Assembly (NCBI GenBank): GCA_029939965.1
Contig: JAOZRY010000048.1
Span: 5,998 to 12,929 of the forward strand
Length of the DNA: 6,932 nt
From: Bacteroidales bacterium
GTDB taxonomy: Bacteria; Bacteroidota; Bacteroidia; Bacteroidales; 4484-276
Direction of reading: 5' to 3'
This document shows positions 1-6,931 of this stretch, one piece after another. Position 1 is the stretch's first letter. The number at the start of each line of letters is the position of its first letter. The notes below the pieces were generated by a model. The model did not search any database. It had not been told where the DNA came from and worked only from the letters and a program-made list of their open reading frames with translations. Position numbers and translations under genes: made by a program.

Positions 1-143
1 AGCATTTGGCTATTTTGTTCCAAAACAACTACTACAAACTTTTCGGGTTTATTGAGCAGCCCTGCCAAAAATTTTGAGGCCATTGTAATGAGTTGTTTGC
101 TATCATGGATTTCGCAGTTCGACTGTAGTTTTAAATATGGCAT
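1..143 (-). CDS. Tautomerase/MIF-superfamily protein, partial (C-terminus beyond window)
   Basis: An open frame starts at the ATG at 143-141 and runs off the low-coordinate edge, giving 47 complete codons. It begins Met-Pro-Tyr-Leu-Lys-Leu-Gln and continues through a helix-like stretch to L-N-K-P-E-K-F-V-V-V-V-L-E. This matches the start of the MIF / phenylpyruvate tautomerase family: Pro directly after the initiator Met (the catalytic N-terminal base once Met is removed), a first beta strand, an amphipathic helix, then a (G/N)-K-P-x-x-(Y/F)-(V/I) turn whose Lys corresponds to the active-site Lys32 region of MIF. Such proteins are small trimers of about 115 residues, so roughly 60% should lie outside the window. 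The natural substrate of bacterial members is usually unknown. The upstream sequence is A-rich with no Shine-Dalgarno, as is usual in Bacteroidota. The gene lies 84 nt downstream of the kinase on the same strand. It is too short to appear as a large ORF, but the family resemblance is good. Confidence 0.75.
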   Translation of the reverse strand, partial: MPYLKLQSNCEIHDSKQLITMASKFLAGLLNKPEKFVVVVLEQNSQM

Positions 144-227
144 GATTTGTAATTTCTATTTTGTTTAAATGATTCCTGTGTTTTCGATTTGAGTATTGGG
201 AGTTAAAAGTGGTTTAACATTATTAAT

Positions 228-3080
228 CTAACAGAATTTACTTATGGCTGCCTCAAGTTTATTCTTAGTAATCGGTTTTACCAGATATTCGTTACAGCCT
301 GCTTCAAAGGCTTTATCGCGTTCGTTAGATTCTGAAAAAGCAGTTTGCACAATAATTGGAATAGTTTTATTTATTAACCTAATTTGTCTTATTGCCTCAA
401 AGCCGCTCATTTCAGGCAATTGCAAATCCATTAAAATAATATCATTTTTATTTCTAAGGGTTTCTTCAACAGCTTCAACACCGGTTGTTGCTCTGGTTAT
501 TATAGCACCTCCTCGTTTTAGTATTATATCGAGTAATTCGTAACTGGCATCGTTGTCTTCAACAATGAGTAATTTTCTACCTTCAAACGAAGTTATTGGC
601 ATCGGTTCAGTAAACATCACTTCGGCTCGGGGTTTTGCTATAGATTTACCACCTGCAAGCGGAAAGGAAATATAAAATGTTGAGCCTTTGCCCGGTTCCG
701 ATTCGATTCTTATTTTTCCGGAGAGGTGTTCTACCAATTTTTTGGTGATTGCAAGTCCAAGTCCGGTGCCACTAAATGGCCTTACCCTGAGTTCGTCAAC
801 CTGCCTGAATCGTTCGAAAATTGTTTTTTGATATTCTTCTGAAATACCAACCCCGGTATCTCTGACGTAAATAACTACATTATTTTCTTCAAAATAATAC
901 CCAAGAGTTATTGTGCCCTCTTCGGTGAACCTAAAAGCATTCAAAAGCAGATTATTTGTAATCTGGTTAAACCGGAGGTCATCAATTTTAAATGCTTTAT
1001 TACCTACGTCCTCGGGAGCAGCGAACTCAAAATTAATTTTCCCTTCGGTTTTTGAGAGCTCATCACTATTTTCCCAGATCATAAAAATCTGATCTAATGT
1101 TTGGCTAATCGACCTAACCTCAGAATGTATTTTAATTTCACCTGCCTCAATCATCGACATTTCTATTATATCATTTATCAGTCGTAGCAGTATGTCGGTG
1201 TTATTAATAATGACATCTTTAAATTCGCGTGTTTCATCTTCTTCAATTCCCTCTTCGCCAAGCATTTGGGCAAAGCCTACGATAGCATTTAGTGGTGTCC
1301 TGATTTCGTGCGACATATTTGCCAGAAATGCTGATTTAAGTTTATCTGATTGTTCGGCAATATCTTTAGCACTGATTAATTCCTGTACATTACGCAGTTT
1401 TTGAATTGCCAGAGAATAGAGGTTGGTCAGCTTTTTTACACCTTCAAGGTCATTTTCGTTGAATGGCTGAGCCGAGTTGGCAAGTGCGACTTGTCCAACG
1501 AGTTTGTTATCGACAATTGCGGGTACCGAAAGAAAATTGGTAACCTTGAAATGACCTATAGGAACCCCTCCCGATTCCTCATGTAATTCCGGGTTATTAG
1601 TGTAAAATGCCTTTTTTGTATTCAAAGAATGCCCCCACAGGTTTGGGTATCCATCATTAGTTTTGGAGAACTTTGGGATTTTACCTGTTGGCCCAGATTC
1701 ATCCTTATACATGCTACTGGGAAAGTGAATAATCAACTCGCTGGTCAAAGGATCGATGATACCTGCAAAACCTTGCTCTGATGTAGTGATTTCTTTGGCA
1801 AATTCGATTACTAAATCGGATACTTTTTGGAATGAAATTCCGGGTTTTAATAGCTGTTTTGATAACTCTGTCATGGCTTTATTCAACGACAGCTCTTCCC
1901 TTAGTTTATTTAATGTATGTTTTTTATCTGTAACATCTAACAATATCCCAATTATTCCACTTACATCTCCATTTTGATTTTCGATTACATTTTTGTGAAA
2001 AACTACATCGCGTTCCTCTCCCGATGCAAATTTTACTTTATGTTCAAAAATCTGATGTTCCTTTTTCAGCAAAAGTTCATGATCCTTTTGGTATAACGGT
2101 TCTGCAAGTTCACCAGAACGTAAATCCATTATTGTTTTTCCTAAAAGTTCTTTTTCACTACAGCCAATATACCTTTCAAATTCTTTATTACATCCGGTGT
2201 ACCTTAGGTTTTTATCCTTGGCAAATATAGGGCTTGGGATACTATCCATAAGATCACGTAAAAATTTCAGGTTGTTTTCTAACTTTTCGGTGGTTAGTTT
2301 TTGTTTGGTAATGTCTTGTACGTCCCCTTCAAGAATAAAATTCTTTCCAATCGAATTTTTGGAGCGTCGAATATGGACTAACCCTGTAAAAATACTTCCG
2401 TCTCTTTTGTAAAATTCTACTTCAATTTGGTTGTATTTAATCCCGAAATTTTTGAAATCCCCCATGATTTCATCGCGCAAAACAGGATTTACATAAAGTT
2501 GTTTTGAAATATCCGTTACATGTTTTCGTATTTCATCTGGCGATTCATAGCCAAAAATATCTGCAAAGGCTTTGTTTACTTCAATTAAATGCCCATTGTT
2601 TGTACTTCTGAATATGCCAATGGATGAATTATCAAATATATGCCTGAACTTGTTTTCACTCTCATGTAGCTGAGATTCCAGATGTTTGTGTTTTAAAGTA
2701 TATAAGATTGTTTTTTCGAGAAGGTAATTGCTTAGATCTGTTATTGGCAAAAAATCGTGGGCACCGTTTCTAATCGCTTCCAACCCCATATCCCTGTTGT
2801 CATTTCTGGTGATAACAATTATTGGTGCCTTGAGTCCTAATGCAAGTAGATTTTTAAGGGTGTTGATGCCAAAACTTTCAGGTAGGTTTAAATCAGAAAA
2901 GATAATGTTGAATTCATTTTCAAGGATGCTTTTCTTTGCTTCATCAAAACTATGAGCAATAATCAGCCTGAAAGCCAGCCCATCAATCTCGTTAAGGCAG
3001 TTCTTAAATAATATGCAATCTCCTGAATCCTCCTCAATCAGTAAAATTCTAATGGTTTTATCTGCGGAATTATTTTTCAT
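228..3080 (-). CDS. Soluble hybrid histidine kinase (REC-PAS-PAS-GAF-HisKA-HATPase-REC)
   Basis: This is a multi-sensor hybrid histidine kinase of 950 residues from the ATG at 3080-3078. The frame stays open to a TTG at 3137, but the ATG sits just before the first receiver strand and is the better start. Domains, numbered from the ATG: receiver 1 at about 10-130 (acidic pair E17/D18, phospho-acceptor D63 in SDLNLP); PAS 1 at about 141-260; PAS 2 at about 268-386; GAF at about 405-560; HisKA with phospho-accepting H591 in SHEIRTPLNA; HATPase with N box (N710, N714), G1 box DTGVGI (741-746), F box around 755-758 and G2 box GTGLGL (771-776); receiver 2 at about 835-949 with D885 in DLQLPEMSG, T913 and K935-P936. 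All catalytic boxes are intact. There is no transmembrane segment or signal peptide, so it should sense a cytoplasmic cue. No cognate regulator or HPt protein is nearby, and no DNA-binding domain is fused. Receiver 1 lacks the conserved Lys (Ile instead). A terminator upstream suggests its own transcript. Confidence 0.95.
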   Translation of the reverse strand: MKNNSADKTIRILLIEEDSGDCILFKNCLNEIDGLAFRLIIAHSFDEAKKSILENEFNIIFSDLNLPESFGINTLKNLLALGLKAPIIVITRNDNRDMGLEAIRNGAHDFLPITDLSNYLLEKTILYTLKHKHLESQLHESENKFRHIFDNSSIGIFRSTNNGHLIEVNKAFADIFGYESPDEIRKHVTDISKQLYVNPVLRDEIMGDFKNFGIKYNQIEVEFYKRDGSIFTGLVHIRRSKNSIGKNFILEGDVQDITKQKLTTEKLENNLKFLRDLMDSIPSPIFAKDKNLRYTGCNKEFERYIGCSEKELLGKTIMDLRSGELAEPLYQKDHELLLKKEHQIFEHKVKFASGEERDVVFHKNVIENQNGDVSGIIGILLDVTDKKHTLNKLREELSLNKAMTELSKQLLKPGISFQKVSDLVIEFAKEITTSEQGFAGIIDPLTSELIIHFPSSMYKDESGPTGKIPKFSKTNDGYPNLWGHSLNTKKAFYTNNPELHEESGGVPIGHFKVTNFLSVPAIVDNKLVGQVALANSAQPFNENDLEGVKKLTNLYSLAIQKLRNVQELISAKDIAEQSDKLKSAFLANMSHEIRTPLNAIVGFAQMLGEEGIEEDETREFKDVIINNTDILLRLINDIIEMSMIEAGEIKIHSEVRSISQTLDQIFMIWENSDELSKTEGKINFEFAAPEDVGNKAFKIDDLRFNQITNNLLLNAFRFTEEGTITLGYYFEENNVVIYVRDTGVGISEEYQKTIFERFRQVDELRVRPFSGTGLGLAITKKLVEHLSGKIRIESEPGKGSTFYISFPLAGGKSIAKPRAEVMFTEPMPITSFEGRKLLIVEDNDASYELLDIILKRGGAIITRATTGVEAVEETLRNKNDIILMDLQLPEMSGFEAIRQIRLINKTIPIIVQTAFSESNERDKAFEAGCNEYLVKPITKNKLEAAISKFC

Positions 3081-3332
3081 TTGGTAATTGATTTGCTTTA
3101 GAATTGTAAAAATAGGTGAAATATTAATATGGTACAAATCTTTCGATTCAATTTACTGTAAATGCAGTGTGTGGATTTTCCTTTCCATTTCTAAATTTCA
3201 GGATCAAATAATCACATTTTTATTATTTTCAAATAAGCCATATCATTTGTAAATATTCTTTTCCCGAAATTGTCTTTTCGGATTGATTATCCAGTAGAAT
3301 ACTTTTTTTTAAGGGAGCTTTAAAAAGAAATT
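3081..3332 (-). other. Leader/promoter region of the kinase gene, about 250 nt, no gene seen
   Basis: This non-coding stretch lies between the upstream terminator and the kinase ATG. I see no plausible small ORF or RNA gene in it. It must contain the kinase promoter. The best match to the Bacteroidota -7 element (TAnnTTTG, minus strand) is AAGATTTG at 3142-3135, one mismatch, with no convincing -33 TTG at the proper distance, so I do not call a promoter. A short perfect inverted repeat (CCGAAA / TTTCGG, 6-nt loop, 3264-3281) is the only other structure noted. The sequence before the ATG is A-rich without a Shine-Dalgarno. Confidence 0.5.
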
Positions 3333-3364
3333 AATCCCCGTAAAATGTTAGTTTTACGGGGATT
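3333..3364 (-). terminator. Rho-independent terminator after the GYD gene
   Basis: A perfect 13-bp inverted repeat (AATCCCCGTAAAA at 3333-3345, TTTTACGGGGATT at 3352-3364) has a 6-nt loop. It begins 23 nt after the GYD stop codon. On the minus strand it is followed by TTAATTTCTTTTT, a U-rich though interrupted tract. The position and the GC core flanked by A/T pairs fit an intrinsic terminator that separates the GYD transcript from the kinase leader. The plus-strand side has only a short T run (TTTT at 3366-3369), so termination in that direction would be weaker. Confidence 0.85.
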
Positions 3365-3387
3365 GTTTTGTAAATAGTAAGAAACCT

Positions 3388-3684
3388 CTAAATTTCTTCG
3401 GTCAGCTCAAGAAATCGTTTGTATGGAATCGCCAACATACTTTTGGCGTGTAAGGCACCATTAGCCTGGCTAATCATCGATACTTTTGCGGCTGTTTCAG
3501 GGTCGGGGGCTTCGTAGATATCAATAAAATCATACTCGCCCAATATGGCATAATGCGACAGAAATCGTACATCCGGGCATTTGTCTTTAACCTGTTCGAG
3601 CCAGCTACGCCCCTGACGTTCCCGGTTCTTCATTTCGTACGAAAGATCGGTAGAAAGTTTTGTGAATAGAATGTAGGTCTGCAT
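3388..3684 (-). CDS. GYD-domain protein
   Basis: This 98-residue protein starts MQTYILFTKL and carries LGEYDFIDIYEAPD at residues 48-61, the G-x-Y-D signature that names the GYD domain family (PF08734), followed by an alanine-rich helix (A63-A64 onward) and a C-terminal strand (A-I-P-Y-K-R-F). The length is typical of stand-alone GYD proteins, which have a ferredoxin-like alpha/beta fold resembling dimeric alpha-beta barrel proteins. Their biochemical role is not established, and no catalytic residues can be named. No signal peptide is present, so it should be cytoplasmic. A Shine-Dalgarno-like AAGGAAG at 3696-3690 lies 5 nt before the ATG and supports the start. The stop is TAG. It lies 111 nt downstream of the DUF5723-like gene and ends at a strong terminator, so it is either the last cistron of that operon or a monocistronic unit. 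Family call is firm; function is unknown. Confidence 0.9.
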   Translation of the reverse strand: MQTYILFTKLSTDLSYEMKNRERQGRSWLEQVKDKCPDVRFLSHYAILGEYDFIDIYEAPDPETAAKVSMISQANGALHAKSMLAIPYKRFLELTEEI

Positions 3685-3689
3685 AATTT

Positions 3690-3696
3690 CTTCCTT
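3690..3696 (-). promoter_or_regulatory. Shine-Dalgarno of the GYD gene
   Basis: AAGGAAG on the minus strand lies 5 nt upstream of the ATG at 3684. Its purine content and spacing are those of a ribosome binding site, and it fixes the start of this small gene. Most Bacteroidota genes lack such a site. Confidence 0.6.
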
Positions 3697-3795
3697 GTTT
3701 TAATTTATGATTGGTTTACAAAAATCGAAAATACAAACATTTTTCAGTATCTCAATATCTTCATTTTATAAAATTATAAAATCTATAAAAAAAAA

Positions 3796-5196
3796 TTATT
3801 CCAATTCCGGTGTAGGCTGTTCGATTAGAGTTTCATCGCCTTTGGGTTCAAAAATCAAATTAATACCAAATCGTACTACAAATACATTGCTGTTGTGGAG
3901 CACAAATGGAGCAATAAAATTCTCGTTAATCAGGTAAAGTTGTACCGGGCCAATATTTGCTGCAACGCCAATTCCGGGGTTCAGATAGCTGTTATTAAAA
4001 AATGTGTTCGAAACCATAAGATTCAGGTTACGACTAAATTTACGGGTATAAGCAATTGAGGCACTGGCCCAATTACTGTTCTTTACAAACTGGTTACGAA
4101 CAAGAAGACTGAACATGTCTTTTTTCGTTAAATTATAGTGCCCACCAACATTTAATATCGGTGCCAGTTTGCTTGTGTAGTTTTCGGCGGTTTCTATTAT
4201 GCCAAACTCATCGGTAATCGAATCTACAATATTTTCCATCCTGTCGGTGTCAAATTCGTTGTCTTCAAAATATTCTCCAATATCGAAACCTTCGTACACA
4301 AATTCCTTTTCCGGATTTTCGGTTCTGAAATTTTTTAAGTTTTCAGTCCAATTTATCGAACCAATATTGAGTATGCTGATAAATGTTTCAATTTTCTCAT
4401 TTACCTTGTATTCACCACCCAGGTCAAAAGCAAATCCGCTGTTTTTGGGATTTGGAAGTAAGTCCTCAATTTCAATATCAGAATTGTTCATTCCGGGAAT
4501 TGACATGTTGATGTCGATATGTGAACGTATTTTTATGCTAAAATCTTCCGGGTTGGTATAAATTTCAAAGTCTGATTTATTGGTGGTGATGTTGGCAATG
4601 CCCTGCAGATATTTAAAATTGCCACCAACATTTAGTTTCTCATTAATCTGGCGGGTGTATCCAAACGAATATTCCCGATAATAATTAATGTTAAATGCTT
4701 CTCCACCAAGATTTACAGTTTTGCCGAGGTACTCTTCGCTTCCATTACCATAGAGCAAAAAAGTTAACAGATTTTTGTTTATGGCGATATTTGTTTGAAC
4801 AAGATCAGCAACCCTGAAATGGAAATAATTCTTTTTAACTTTAAAACCAAAGGAAATGAATTCTTGCATCAGGTTGAAATTAATCTTGGTCTCATCGTCG
4901 ATATTGCTCAAAATATGGTCGCGGTCAAGAATCAGTGAATCACCTTTTCTTAAAAAAATATCTTCGTAACTGATGGAATTTTCGAATCCGGTTTTAATGG
5001 ATGAGAGAAATGGAATTCCGATGTAGAATTTGTATTCGGGAATGTGCCCGGGATTTATGTTCCTACTATGAGGAACAATTGGCAAAAAGCTAAGCGTGCG
5101 GTCGGCTTGTGCAATAGCATTATTCGATTGAAAAAATATTGAAATAACTATCGAAAGTCCAAAAAACAGTACTGTAAGTTTTATTTTCTGTTTCAT
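3796..5196 (-). CDS. DUF5723-like outer-membrane beta-barrel protein
   Basis: This 466-residue exported protein starts at the ATG at 5196. Residues 1-31 form a Sec signal peptide: KQKIK, a hydrophobic core LTVLFFGLSIVISIFF, then AIAQA with cleavage likely after A29 or A31. The mature N-terminus (LSFLPIVPHSRNINPGHIPEYKFYIGIPFLSSI, about 35-67) has the pattern N-x-N-P-(8)-(F/Y)-x-x-G-(I/L)-P that I associate with the Bacteroidota family DUF5723. The rest alternates polar and hydrophobic residues with many Gly, Tyr and Asn turns, as in an outer-membrane beta barrel (for example FSFGYTRQINEKLNVGGNF-like strands, 177-195). A strongly acidic insert sits at about 294-331, and the final strands (VFVVRFGINLIF) are followed by an acidic 17-residue tail. 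Function is unknown; I infer an outer-membrane location. A canonical Shine-Dalgarno and a 12-nt gap to the lipoprotein gene upstream indicate co-translation. Family assignment is from memory of the pattern and needs a profile search. Confidence 0.8.
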   Translation of the reverse strand: MKQKIKLTVLFFGLSIVISIFFQSNNAIAQADRTLSFLPIVPHSRNINPGHIPEYKFYIGIPFLSSIKTGFENSISYEDIFLRKGDSLILDRDHILSNIDDETKINFNLMQEFISFGFKVKKNYFHFRVADLVQTNIAINKNLLTFLLYGNGSEEYLGKTVNLGGEAFNINYYREYSFGYTRQINEKLNVGGNFKYLQGIANITTNKSDFEIYTNPEDFSIKIRSHIDINMSIPGMNNSDIEIEDLLPNPKNSGFAFDLGGEYKVNEKIETFISILNIGSINWTENLKNFRTENPEKEFVYEGFDIGEYFEDNEFDTDRMENIVDSITDEFGIIETAENYTSKLAPILNVGGHYNLTKKDMFSLLVRNQFVKNSNWASASIAYTRKFSRNLNLMVSNTFFNNSYLNPGIGVAANIGPVQLYLINENFIAPFVLHNSNVFVVRFGINLIFEPKGDETLIEQPTPELE

Positions 5197-5203
5197 AATA
5201 TCG

Positions 5204-5211
5204 TCCTCCTA
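5204..5211 (-). promoter_or_regulatory. Shine-Dalgarno overlapping the lipoprotein stop codon
   Basis: On the minus strand TAGGAGGA combines the TAG stop of the lipoprotein gene (5211-5209) with a near-complete anti-SD complement (AGGAGGA, 5210-5204), 7 nt before the ATG of the DUF5723-like gene. It fixes that start and suggests that ribosomes ending on the first gene can re-initiate on the second. Confidence 0.75.
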
Positions 5212-6888
5212 ATTACCAGATTCGATTGTGATACCTACAATTGCTCCAAGTTTTATCTGAATGCCATAATCATCATAAATTTTAATCAAACTTTGGTCGG
5301 TTGTACTTAGTGTGGTTTTCAAAAACAGGTATTTCGATTTTACAATGTTGTCGAGCCTTGGCCTGTCGATTATGATATCGGTAATTTTGTTCGATGGTTC
5401 GGTAACCCGATATGCAGGCGGGCCACTTACCGGAGCCCCCCGGAGTATATTTATATCGGAGGTTATCAGCGAATCTACAATTTGAAAATCATCATCGGCA
5501 AAATAAACCTGGGCATGGGCATTTATCGGAAATCCGTTGATGAGGTTTATCCTGAAAAGCAAATGGTCGATTTCATTCGGATTCTCATTAATATCCATAA
5601 CAACAGTATCTTCGATTGTAAATGAAGCTATAGATGCAAATAGCTCAAATTCGAGGTTAACGTCCAGCGTAACTTCACTACGATCCAGAATAAAGTTTTG
5701 GGAAGTTGTATCCTCAACAAAATTTGTAATTGCTATAAAATCGTAGTAAAATACCTGTGGCGACAAATTTATTGCTTCAGCAAAATTTGCCTGTGTAAAA
5801 TCAAGAAAAGTTTCAATAGTTTCACCAACCTGATCGATACCGGGAGATTCGATATCAAAAATGTTTGGAATACCCGGGCCAAACAATTCTATATCGAGAT
5901 AGTAGGGTGAGTTTACACTGGAATGAACCATAAGCGTATCAGCAATAAAAGTAATTGGTGCACCAAAGGAGTTGGTGATGTCGAAGGATAATTTAACGGA
6001 ACCCTCACCAATGTTTATTCCACCACTCACCACATCTTCAAACAGGCTTATCTCTAACGAATCCTTGAATGGTAATTCGTATTGGCCGAAATGACCATAA
6101 GATTCGCTAAACTCTAATGATAATAAACTCCCCTCTAAAGTAAATTCATAGGGCGACAAATCTGGGTTTTCATCGCCAGCAATAATAATATCCATAAGAA
6201 TGGTAAGTGTATTTTGAGCCGTATCAGAAGGATGGTTCAGGAGTATTTTGTATTCCTCCAGGTTGTAAACCGTATCGAAATAAACCCATGGGCTTTGCCC
6301 CCCCGGATTGTTGATGTTGGCAATTATTGATAAAGAGTTCCCGGATGCGATGTTCCTTATATCCGGAATTGTAACCATGATGTTGGCGTTATCCCGATTT
6401 AAATTGGTTTTACCGTTAATGGTTAATTGTCCGTTTTTAAGAAAAATGCTATCGATGCGCTGGTTACTTGTGTCGGGAATAAACTGGTAGTTTTCAACAA
6501 AATTAATGGTATCGAAGATACCTGGCAGAATAGTATCCAGGGGAAAGTTATTGGTAAAGTCAAACTCCTGATCGGGGAAGTTTATCAAATCGCCGGCACT
6601 TGTCGAAATTAAGTTTTCGGAGCTGTAAATAAAACTTAGGCTTTGATCGGGGTTGGTTACAATATTGAGGTTTGACGAATCTTCGAAAAAATCGGCAATA
6701 TAGAGTGTTGAATTTACCAATGGGACTGCAAATTCAGGATTCCATGTAGGTTTTATTATTTTACTAAAATCAAAATCATCCTGGAACTTTTTGCAGGAGG
6801 TGTAGAAAATAGTGAGTGCCGAAAAGCTAATAATTGATAATAGTAAGGTTTTTTTTCTTATACTTCGAAAAGAGTATTTTGTTTTCAT
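5209..6888 (-). CDS. Putative surface-exposed lipoprotein, unknown function
   Basis: Starting at the ATG at 6888-6886 the product is 559 residues; the frame extends 7 codons to a TTG at 6909, which is less likely. Residues 1-31 form a lipoprotein signal peptide: a basic start (KTKYSFRSIRKK), hydrophobic core (TLLLSIISFSALTIFY), then T-S-C with lipidated Cys at 32. The lipobox is loose (Tyr at -3), as often in Bacteroidota. Residues after Cys are KKFQDDFD; acidic and Lys/Gln residues here resemble the lipoprotein export signals that send Bacteroidota lipoproteins to the cell surface. The remainder has no hydrophobic helix and looks all-beta, rich in Asp, Asn, Ile and Ser. Two segments, about 296-318 and 443-465, share a strand-N-x-x-(G)-x-P-I-strand pattern reminiscent of Ig-like or LEA14-like repeats. 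I recognise no enzymatic motif or named family. It is the first gene of an operon with the DUF5723-like outer-membrane protein, so a joint role in the envelope is likely but inferred. Confidence 0.85.
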   Translation of the reverse strand: MKTKYSFRSIRKKTLLLSIISFSALTIFYTSCKKFQDDFDFSKIIKPTWNPEFAVPLVNSTLYIADFFEDSSNLNIVTNPDQSLSFIYSSENLISTSAGDLINFPDQEFDFTNNFPLDTILPGIFDTINFVENYQFIPDTSNQRIDSIFLKNGQLTINGKTNLNRDNANIMVTIPDIRNIASGNSLSIIANINNPGGQSPWVYFDTVYNLEEYKILLNHPSDTAQNTLTILMDIIIAGDENPDLSPYEFTLEGSLLSLEFSESYGHFGQYELPFKDSLEISLFEDVVSGGINIGEGSVKLSFDITNSFGAPITFIADTLMVHSSVNSPYYLDIELFGPGIPNIFDIESPGIDQVGETIETFLDFTQANFAEAINLSPQVFYYDFIAITNFVEDTTSQNFILDRSEVTLDVNLEFELFASIASFTIEDTVVMDINENPNEIDHLLFRINLINGFPINAHAQVYFADDDFQIVDSLITSDINILRGAPVSGPPAYRVTEPSNKITDIIIDRPRLDNIVKSKYLFLKTTLSTTDQSLIKIYDDYGIQIKLGAIVGITIESGN

Positions 6889-6923
6889 ATCGGATAAATT
6901 TAAGAACAAATATTAATTTGCCT

Positions 6924-6931
6924 CAAATATA
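6924..6931 (-). promoter_or_regulatory. Candidate Bacteroidota -7 promoter element
   Basis: TATATTTG on the minus strand matches the Bacteroidota housekeeping -7 consensus TAnnTTTG exactly and lies 35 nt upstream of the lipoprotein ATG, a sensible distance for a short AT-rich 5' leader. The matching -33 TTG would fall outside the window, so only half of the promoter can be inspected. No Shine-Dalgarno precedes this ATG. Confidence 0.45.

Noticed and set aside
202..218. Inverted repeat GTTAAA/TTTAAC with a 5-nt loop after the kinase stop codon.
   Set aside because: Six mostly A/T pairs and no U tract on the minus strand; too weak to call a terminator.
244..543. Plus-strand open frame of 99 codons.
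   Set aside because: Lies wholly antisense to the C-terminal receiver domain of the kinase, whose motifs are intact; composition is that of an antisense shadow.
3081..3137. Extension of the kinase to a TTG start at 3137.
   Set aside because: The extra 19 residues show no domain character and precede an ATG placed directly before the receiver domain; a TTG start is not needed.
3763..3782. AT-only inverted repeat ATTTTATAA/TTATAAAAT just after the DUF5723-like gene.
   Set aside because: Only A/T pairs and a 2-4 nt loop, so a weak hairpin expected by chance in an AT-rich spacer; not called as a terminator.
3707..3937. Plus-strand open frame crossing the gap between the GYD and DUF5723-like genes.
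   Set aside because: Half of it is antisense to the DUF5723-like gene and the rest is AT-rich spacer; the protein is low-complexity without domain signs.
4199..4561. Plus-strand open frame of 120 codons, Ser/Ile/Phe rich.
   Set aside because: Antisense to the acidic central part of the outer-membrane protein; the Ser/Phe bias is the complement of Glu/Asn/Lys codons. No family resemblance.
6889..6909. Extension of the lipoprotein to a TTG start at 6909.
   Set aside because: The ATG at 6888 gives a standard lipoprotein signal peptide with a basic N-region and leaves room for the -7 element.
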